A stretch of DNA of 64,000 bases from Rhodosorus marinus. Taxonomy: Eukaryota; Rhodophyta; Stylonematophyceae; Stylonematales; Stylonemataceae. The stretch covers positions 558,001 through 622,000 of the forward strand of contig JAMWBK010000002.1 of the NCBI GenBank assembly GCA_029953675.1, read 5' to 3'. Shown here piece after piece: positions 57,318 through 64,000 of this stretch; the first letter of the stretch is position 1; every line of letters begins with the position of its first letter. Made by a program: the position numbers and the translations under genes. The notes below the pieces were generated by a model, which was given only the letters and a program-made list of their open reading frames with translations, searched no databases and was not told the DNA's origin.

Positions 57318-58904
57318 TTAAAATAATAAGCTACCGCTCCGTTTCCTTCCTGGTTCCGCGTTAAGATTAGCAGGATTCGCATACCAGATCATATCGCAAA
57401 GGCGGAGAAAGGTGGAGGGCATTTCAGGATCGCCAGTTATGACTTCATAGCTCGTACGAAGAGAGTTGGTCCTCGGATCAACACCCGCTTCGCTGGTAGT
57501 CAGGTTCAACAGGACTGAACCCAGTTCTACGTTGTTCACGCCGACCGAGTTTGCAACTCGGAGCACACGATCTGGAACTCCTAGCTCGTACTTAATTCGA
57601 TCGTTGTTCATTACGGCAATGACGAGGGTGTCCGGGTGTTGCTGCATGAAAAGCGCAATGTTTGTTGCTATGGCCTCGTCGCAGAGAATCCGACTAGAAA
57701 AGTAGTTCTTCGGGTCCGGTTGTTTCCCGAGCAGGCCCTTTCCAGAAAGAATATTGAACGTCGGCGCGATCACGGCCTTCTCGTATGAAGGAAACCGTAT
57801 GTCATTCAGCGACTTTGCGAATCCTTCAGGGTCAACTACGGTCCTATACGAAACAATCGAGGAAAACAAAGTTTCAGATGCGGCTTGGCGTGCAAAAACA
57901 GCACGCCGAGCAAACATGGCAAGCAGAGCGTCCGTCGTTTTTTTTCCGGGTTTGCGATCCTACCTTCGGCGTTCAAGCTGAGATAGAGCTTGTAAACCCG
58001 AGCTCCTCACTTTATCTAGAACCTCTGTCTCAGCGTTCGCGGCTATCATTGGAATGTTATAGCGTCGACATATCCAGAATATTCCAAGGAAGTTGTCAAA
58101 GGGAACCGTAGACCTGTTCTTCCACTGCGTTACCTTGTAGAGTTTGTCCTCCCCGATCCTACCCTGAATGTATGACTCCAACGCTAGAAATTTGGGGGAT
58201 ACAAGAATCTTGTTCAATACCACGGCAAAGTCCTCCTATGAGCAATGATCTCCACAGCTGTTAGTAATCAAAAAAGCTCACCTGGCTGGAATCTGCCTTG
58301 TACTTCTTGCAGGGCAACGGCAACTTTGCCTCTTCGAAGTTTGAGCTCCTTAATCAATCTAGCCGATAGCAAGTGATCCGCGAGGCTGTTCTTATGGTCT
58401 CCAAGCAGCACTACGTTCTTCTTCGCCAATCTCGAAAGTGCATCGCCGAAGCTCTGCGGGGGGACAATCGAAAAATAGGCCGAATCGTTAAACTCTAGCT
58501 CCTTTTTTCGTACCCGGGTGTTCACGATCCTCAAACCGAATCTAAAAAAGCCTTACCACTTCTTTGAGACCGAACTGATCAACGTCATAAATGAAAGACG
58601 TTCTCTGGAAAACGTCCTTGCCCTCGCCCTTGAATATATCGCCGAGAAACCTAGCGTCCGCTTGATCTGGGAGGCCGAGCCCAGCAGCACCCAAGCCCGC
58701 ACCCATTGAAAGAAAATCTCTTCGGTTCCATGTTGATTCCAAAAAGGGCTCCTCGTTATCATCAGTCCCACCAACTTCTTGTGCACTTCCCAGACTTAAC
58801 CTCACAGTTTCCCACCTCCTCCCAGCCGCAGGAGCGGTGGCCCGGTCCCCTGAGCGTCTCCAACCATACGTAAAAGTAGGAGACACGAATCCCATTCTCA
58901 CCAA
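57318..58904 (-). CDS. ChaN-family (haem-binding uptake, Tiki superfamily) protein, plastid lumen type
   Basis: Exons 58557-58904, 58304-58453, 57964-58235 and 57318-57843, 431 residues. The ChaN fold shows NVVLLGDHKNSLADHLLSAR, with the HxNxxDH-type block, then FLGIFWICRRYNIPMIAAN and later FSSRILCDEAIATNIALFMQ and DTLVIAVMNNDRIKYELGVP, as in bacterial ChaN and plant homologues. The N-terminus (1-60) is Arg/Ser/Thr-rich like a transit peptide. Residues 61-78 read RRDFLSMGAGLGAAGLGL, a twin-arginine plus hydrophobic core, followed by QADA, a possible lumenal cleavage site. The exon 2 donor is set at GTACAA (58303) because it gives a normal 68-bp intron and the right phase; the nearby GTGAGC (58281) would leave a 46-bp intron and break frame. 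The function in algae and plants is poorly defined; bacterial ChaN binds haem. Confidence 0.8.
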
Positions 58905-61161
58905 AACCTAGATCAAACAACCACCCCCAGGCGCCGCCACCCACCCCCGCTCCCCCTTTCCAAGACCAAACAAAAAAAACTCTACGCTCAGCACTCTCTC
59001 TCCTGTCCGTCCTCTGCCCCACCACAATACCAGAACGCCAAAACTCTGCAAAGCACTAACCTGATATTGCGTCGGAAACCGCTAGTTCTAATGCAAGCAC
59101 CCCCCAAACCTCTTCAAACACCCGAAAACCCCTCCCTACAGTCAGCTACGTCAACCTTTAACGGTCATTCCTTTTAGTCTGCGTTCCATTGAAAAAAGAG
59201 TACTGAAAGAAGTTCTTTTCTATGAACTTCTTGAAGTTCTTCTCCTCTCCCCAAAACGCAAACTTGACCGTCTCAAACGACTATACGTTTCCTATCTCCC
59301 CCCTCTCTCTCTCCCCAGCTCCTCCCTCTACACCTTCACAAGTACCACTCGGCGGGGCTTCAGTGCGTCTCCGAGGCTTCACCTACCAACGCACAACATT
59401 TTGACCGATTTTGTTTGGTTTGAAGAGGCCGGACGCTGAGCAAAGCCAAGGCTGGAAGGAGGAAAGCCAGGACAATTAACTATTCAGAGATTTTGTTGGA
59501 AACGTTTTGGATATTCGTGTTCGCTCTCGGAGTTCTGTAGTACTCGGATAATGAGGCCCATCGCCAAAAAAGGGTAGAAATCGCGTCATGAGCTCCTTGA
59601 GGAAAAGCTTGAGGGACTTGGATAACTGTTGCGTCTTTTTCATATCTGCTCCTGTCCTTGTCTCTCCTTCCGTGTAGCTTTCCGAACAAGGCTTCAAACA
59701 GGGAAAGGAAGAAAAAATTCTCATACCCCTTTTCTTGGCTTCCCTGTTTGACATTCTGGGGAGAGGGTCGCCGGCGGGCTCCCGCAGCGTCTGGACGATG
59801 AGCTCCCCTCACGACAGCCGTTTGGGATCGATTCATTGTTCTCAACAAGTAGAAGAATGTATTCAGGACATTAGCATATCTTTTAATGCCTCATATCACC
59901 CTTCTTGCTGGTCTGAGATCGATCGGAGAGCCATTGTACCTCGTTCGTAGTCTTCAATCCAATCTCCCCAGACTACCCGCCAACCCAAACTTAGTAGCGG
60001 AATACTAATACGTACTAATTTGTACTATATACAAATCTCCACGGAGGTGGAACACAATCACTATTCTCCACAGAATCTAGGGGGTAAAATATGAAATCAA
60101 AATATATCATGAAATCCAATTTGTTTTATTGTTGAGTGGATATAGTAAATTTATGAGGTTACAAATACCCCACAGGAAAACCAACATTCGTGAGAAGTTC
60201 GGGCGTTGGTTAGTTCACCAGGGATTTTTAATACGAAATTCGAACTATGGGGAAGTTTCCGTTGTTCAGTCGAAAGTAGCTGGCAATGCGATGTGTGATA
60301 TACCGCGATCGGATCCGAGTTCGAAGAAAAGCACGAATAGGATTCTCGGACTTGAGGAATATGGACAGATCTGGAGGATAATGAATTTACATCATGGATT
60401 GCTTTCGCGTAGAACATCGTCTTCGCTTTTATTCAGAGCAGAGCTACCCTGAGGAAGAGGGAAACAATAAAGAGGATGACGCGCAAGTTTGAACCCCAGC
60501 GAGTCAAAGACAGCTCCACTCTCAGTGTCCTCTGGAGTAGACCTATACGATGTAACTAGCGGGTAGGAGGAAAAGGAAGAATCTGTCTTCCTGCCACTAT
60601 TGTTCCCTGCGTCCCTTTCTGTTTTTGTTCGGTTTCTTCCTTTCTTTGGTTGAATGGGGTTGGAAACCCTTGCCACTGGGCTCAAGACTGCTGGCGAAGC
60701 AGCTAGTTTATAGATTAAGCGGCAGACCACTCAGTCAATGAAGATACTTCCTCCCAATCAGTATCGGAGAGGGTTTCAGAATCCCCTCTTAACAAGAGCT
60801 GGATCGTTTCACCGAGTTAGTCTGCATCGAACGCTGGTTATGGGCGATGATTCGCTTCAATGTTGGGCAGATCTAGTTCCCGATCCATTGCCGCTCGACA
60901 GCTAATCACATCTCAGATTGACTCCTCATAGCTGATACCTTGAGCTTGGTGCGTTGGCCAGTAGTATGCTGCTGGAGCCCAATTGGTGTTAAGCTGTTTG
61001 ATGTTGGATTGTTGGAATGGCATTTGGATCTGAGATCGGGCATTGGGGATTGGGGAGAAGGAGGGGCTCACTGACTAAGATGTGATTAGCTTCCTAGTCT
61101 GAGATCTCTTGCACAAGTCTGTTTCTTCTTCGCTTTGGATCGCGATCTTTCGAGGTTGAGC
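58905..61161. other. long divergent intergenic region
   Basis: About 2.3 kb. From 58905 to about 59160, upstream of the ChaN gene, the plus strand is very C-rich (CCACCCCCAGGCGCC-like runs). Overlapping minus-strand open frames at 59476-59848 and 60392-60730 have no motif or coherent splice model and are not called. Nothing else was recognised. Confidence 0.4.
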
Positions 61162-61726
61162 ATGACGGCTAGGAGAAAAAGCTTTGGACTTGCCCTGTTG
61201 CTGTGCGGAGGCCTGTTGGTAAGCTGGATTTCTCAATGGAGAGGAAACCATGGCCCTTGCATACGTATCATAGTGCTGAGGTTAAGAAGCCTCCTCACGT
61301 TTTCCTGTCGCGTTGTTTTTTTTGTCAGTTGACTGTGGACGGGAAGGACCTTCCCAGTGTGTGCGTATGTGAGTGCTGTAGATGGACTGGCTTGGAGAAA
61401 ATGCAGTGCGCCGACCCCGGACTAACTGCCTTCGAAGTGGACCATTGTAGTTCGTGCAATGTGAGAGCCTGTGCTCGGCAATTCGATGTGGACTGTCCTG
61501 AACGCGGTTCGAAAGTCAAGTCCTACTGCGTTAGTAGGTCTCACGCAAAAAATGGGACACGTGCTCTTTCCTAATGGCGGACAACTCACTAACCACTGTG
61601 AAACCGTTTGCCTTTCCTGAATCTGCAGATCGAAGTAGCTGGAAACAAAAGTTCGTTCCCATCGGATTCGTAATCGTGACTCTATCGTTAGTATTTTATG
61701 GCCTGCTCACGAAGAAGCGCGGCTAA
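61162..61726 (+). CDS. small Cys-rich type I membrane protein with KKXX tail
   Basis: Exons 61162-61218, 61329-61533 and 61629-61726, 119 residues, with introns of 110 and 95 bp. The first exon is a signal peptide (MTARRKSFGLALLLCGGLL). The second encodes a compact domain with ten Cys (CVCECCRWTGLEKMQC, CSSCNVRAC, DCPERGS, YC), likely disulfide-bonded in the ER lumen. The third has an N-glycosylation sequon (NRS at 88-90), one transmembrane helix (FVPIGFVIVTLSLVFYGLL) and the end KKRG, a dilysine COPI-retrieval signal. The splice at GTAGGT (61534) is the only donor nearby that gives the frame with the membrane helix. I do not recognise a named family. The ER location is inferred from signal, sequon and tail. 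Confidence 0.7.
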
Positions 61727-62742
61727 CAATTCGCTGGGACCGCCGGAAAGGATTGAAGATACGTGCAAGGCGCTGTTTCCTTTCACACGAGTCGCGGACA
61801 AAACAGACCTCACGGCTGTTCGTTTTGAGTTGAATTCGTCTAAACTCAGGAAGCCGACAAGGGACCTGGGCGCGTGATCTTTCATTACAGCTGTGCGGTG
61901 TACTAAGAAGTACTTTACCACATCCATTGCGGAAAGCAGTCATCAGGCTCTTGCGAGGAAGTGAAGTCTCTTCTCAGCGTTTTCGGGCATTCCGCTGCTG
62001 ACAGGGTTCGGTGAGGCGCTCTCAATCATCGCCAGAACCGTTCTTCTCCACAGACTGCGGTATCCGAGTGAAAGCTACCTGTTCAACGAAGTCAGCAGAC
62101 CATCAAGCTTAGCCGTTCCAAGATTCTGAAGAGTCCACATCGAGCGAGATTCTAGTGCACTAGTAAAATTCCATTGTATACTAACATACCTTGTCGTACT
62201 AAGAAAAGACCATCTCCGATCGCTTGATCGGTTGAGAGATGGATGTGACTCTCTGAACTCTAGTGAAACAGTTCCTACATAGTTCACTGGTCTAATAGAG
62301 TGCGTGTGTCAGCATGGATGAACCATTTATCGGGATAGAAACCTCTAAACCCCGAGGGCTTTTGTCCATTCCTGGTCTTCTCGGTCGCCCCCCTTTGGCA
62401 CCCACTGGTGGAGATGACGGCCTCAAGACAGAACGTGTCAATATTTTCCGTTCTAGAAGAGAAAAAAGCTTCTCTCATAATGAGTTCTCTCGGGTAGACT
62501 TAATTTGCATTATCGTGACTCGAGTTTGAGCCTTCCATGGATCCCGACAAAGTGCAAGCATCGCAAGGCCTTGGAGGGGAGCAATTTCGCCAGGTCGAGG
62601 GAGGTCAGTCGGTGTTGCTAAGGTGTTTGAAGAGATTCATGGTTTGATGACGTGGGTTTAAGAAGTCTAAGTTTGTATAAGTGGAAGGTTTGTTTATTCT
62701 GCGGATGTGAACTTCGTAAGGGTTTGTTTTTAGTGAGGCACG
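61727..62742. other. intergenic region
   Basis: About 1 kb between the small membrane-protein gene and bL36m (both +). A minus-strand open frame at 61688-61927 has a faint ankyrin-like look (NSALHVSSILSGGPSELLAALL split) but overlaps the preceding gene and lacks a start exon. The last 200 bases are G/T-rich on the plus strand, a leader for bL36m. Confidence 0.4.
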
Positions 62743-63027
62743 ATGAATCAGTTGCTAGTTCAAGTTGGATCCGGGTTGTTTGGTTCGGTGGGGAGGGTGA
62801 CGACGGCGGGGGTTTTGGGTGGGGTTAGGGAGATGAAAGTTGTGTCGGCGTTGGAAAAGAGGTGTCAGAGCTGTCGGATCGTTAGGAGAGGGAGAGCTCT
62901 GTACAATCTATGTGATGACAGGAGGAGGCACAATCAAAGACAAGGCCGCCTGGGAAAGAGAAACCTTCCTCACCAAAGTGCCAGGGCGAAGGAGAGGCCA
63001 ACTTTCGGGAGGTGGAGACGGTGGTAA
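62743..63027 (+). CDS. MRPL36: mitochondrial ribosomal protein bL36m
   Basis: Single exon, 94 residues. From residue 31 it reads MKVVSALEKRCQSCRIVRRG and then ALYNLCDDRRRHNQRQG, matching bacterial L36 with the Cys-x2-Cys, Cys and His of its zinc ribbon all present. The first 30 residues lack acidic residues apart from the last Glu and are rich in Gly/Val/Arg, suitable for mitochondrial import. A 27-residue Arg-rich tail (GKRNLPHQSARAKERPTF) is longer than usual for L36. It belongs to the large subunit of an organelle ribosome; mitochondrion rather than plastid is an inference from the presequence. Intronless, unlike nearly every other gene here. Confidence 0.88.
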   Translation: MNQLLVQVGSGLFGSVGRVTTAGVLGGVREMKVVSALEKRCQSCRIVRRGRALYNLCDDRRRHNQRQGRLGKRNLPHQSARAKERPTFGRWRRW

Positions 63028-63311
63028 GTGATGTACCAAGGCACTTGAGCAGTTGTCAGCAAGATATTTTGACTTTTTTTTTCTAATTATGTGGGTGGTA
63101 AAAAGTACATGGTGTATTGTTCTATAATTTGGCACATGGGATCTGGATCGCTGTTAGTTTCTTGCTAAGATGAGCGCCCCCGTCCCTTACGGAGTGCTTT
63201 GATGCATATCGTAATATGTTCAAGCGCAAAAAAAATTGCGGATTGCTGTCCTTAACCTTCGTTCGCTATTTGAGCACGTGGTACCGCAGTTTCCCTCGCT
63301 AGATGTCACTC

Positions 63312-64000
63312 TCAATTCTTCCGAAGCTCCTCCATTTTTTGTTGGTGCTCTTCCGCAACGCGGGCAACGGTATTTCTTGGTGCGCCTCGATGTTCCAAGT
63401 ATTCCATTGCAAACTCTCCCTTGCCCTGGGTTAGAGATCTAAGCTCGGTGGAGAATCCAAACATATCTCCAAGAGGAACTTCCATATCCATGACAATGTT
63501 TTCGTCGATTGATGTTGAGTTCATTACAACCTATTGCCCAGCACAACAAGTCACATTTGCACGGTAAGCCCTTCCCATGGTTTGTTCAAAGGAAAATTTC
63601 TTTAGATTTCAAACCTCACCCCTCTCCTCTTGCTCAAAGCGCCGATCACTTGTCCCTGAAACTCTCCCGGGATTTGTACCTGCATATTCATGATTGGCTC
63701 TAGCAAAGAAGGTGCCGCCTTGAGAAAGGCTTCCTTGAATGCATGTCTCGTAGCTGCCTTGAAAGCAATTTCACTGCTGTCGACGAGATGTGACCTTCCG
63801 TCCATGAGAACCTGACAGCCATAACCCGAAAAGCGATTAGCACAAGCTTGAGAGTTCTGGTCGTCGCGCTCGATTGTGCATCATTCAGTTCTGTGTAAAC
63901 CTACAAATCGAACCCCTTCAATTGCGCATCCCGCAAGCGGGCCTTCCCTAAGACCTTCCTGGAACCCTTTCTCGATTGCGGGATAAAACTGAGAGGGAAT
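63312..64000 (-). CDS. GFM1: mitochondrial elongation factor G, C-terminal part
   Basis: Partial: the gene continues past the right edge. Exons 63905-64000 (runs out of the window), 63620-63811 and 63312-63530, with introns of 93 and 89 bp, phase 0. Domain IV shows [20 protein letters not shown] and [26 protein letters not shown] and [20 protein letters not shown]; domain V shows [36 protein letters not shown] and [14 protein letters not shown]. These match GFM1/mEF-G1, the GTPase that drives translocation on mitochondrial ribosomes. The GTPase domain is outside the window, so mitochondrial rather than plastid origin rests on the C-terminal sequence only. It ends 285 bp from the convergent bL36m gene. 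Confidence 0.9.

Noticed and set aside
58282-58303. GTGAGC donor at 58281 for ChaN exon 2
   Set aside because: It would leave a 46-bp intron, shorter than any other here, and put the next exon out of frame; the GTACAA donor at 58303 solves both.
59476-59848. Overlapping minus-strand open frames of 92 and 122 codons
   Set aside because: Two frames compete, no motif, and no intron model joins them into a sensible protein.
61688-61943. Faint ankyrin-like open frame on the minus strand
   Set aside because: Overlaps the last exon of the small membrane-protein gene and lacks a consistent repeat; judged a shadow or remnant.
1-64000. Search for transposons, phage or defence islands, CRISPR arrays
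   Set aside because: No transposase, integrase, reverse transcriptase or Cas-like protein and no spacer-repeat array seen; the window is an ordinary intron-rich nuclear region.

Overview
This is nuclear DNA of a eukaryote, probably a unicellular alga or another small photosynthetic protist. Protein-coding genes are broken by many short spliceosomal introns. I modelled about 71 introns; nearly all are 61-154 bp with GT..AG ends, and the outliers are 217, 231 and 325 bp. Genes are packed on both strands and there is no sign of operons. Several products carry mitochondrial-type presequences. One ChaN-family protein has a transit-like N-terminus followed by a twin-arginine signal, as thylakoid-lumen proteins of algae and plants do, so a plastid is likely. 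The lineage cannot be fixed from this window.

Layout. 1-743 (+): 3' end of a YheT/EMB8-type alpha/beta hydrolase. 999-1614 (-): PBDC1 family. 2430-5215 (-): PAXBP1/GCFC splicing factor. 5909-6986 (-): copine-like double-C2 protein without a vWA domain. 7553-9484 (-): FAD-linked BBE oxidase. 11173-13302 (-): D-3-phosphoglycerate dehydrogenase. 14588-15402 (-): unknown protein with a KEN box. 16809-17924 (+): NDUFAF6. 20397-22099 (+): eIF5. 22369-26434 (-): importin beta-1 with 16 exons. 29797-31244 (-): ARID/Tudor-like/PHD protein. 34838-36300 (+): ALG3. 39385-39937 (+): small putatively myristoylated protein followed by a tandem exon-intron duplication. 41195-45874 (-): 1436-residue helical-repeat protein of unknown family. 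47061-49276 (-): DnaQ-type exonuclease fused to three Cys/His modules. 52080-52852 (+): glycine cleavage H-protein. 53788-55027 (+): malonyl-CoA:ACP transacylase. 56463-57006 (+): small helical protein. 57318-58904 (-): ChaN protein. 61162-61726 (+): small Cys-rich membrane protein with a KKXX tail. 62743-63027 (+): mitochondrial bL36. 63312-64000 (-): mitochondrial EF-G, partial.

The genes are mostly housekeeping and are not one pathway. Loose themes are mitochondrial function (NDUFAF6, H-protein, bL36m, mtEF-G, perhaps the transacylase), serine/glycine metabolism (PGDH, H-protein), ER N-glycosylation (ALG3) and nuclear function (PAXBP1, importin beta, ARID-PHD, exonuclease).

Between the genes lie three tandem-repeat blocks (2046-2255, 18584-19080, 40004-40440), a G-rich minisatellite (39161-39228), several perfect hairpins of 13-26 bp and 5' leaders with strong strand asymmetry (G over C on the coding strand). 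I see no transposase, reverse transcriptase, CRISPR array, rRNA or convincing tRNA. The most unusual items are the exonuclease with three zinc-binding-like modules, the unassigned 1436-residue protein, the perfect hairpins and the exon-intron duplication near 40 kb.
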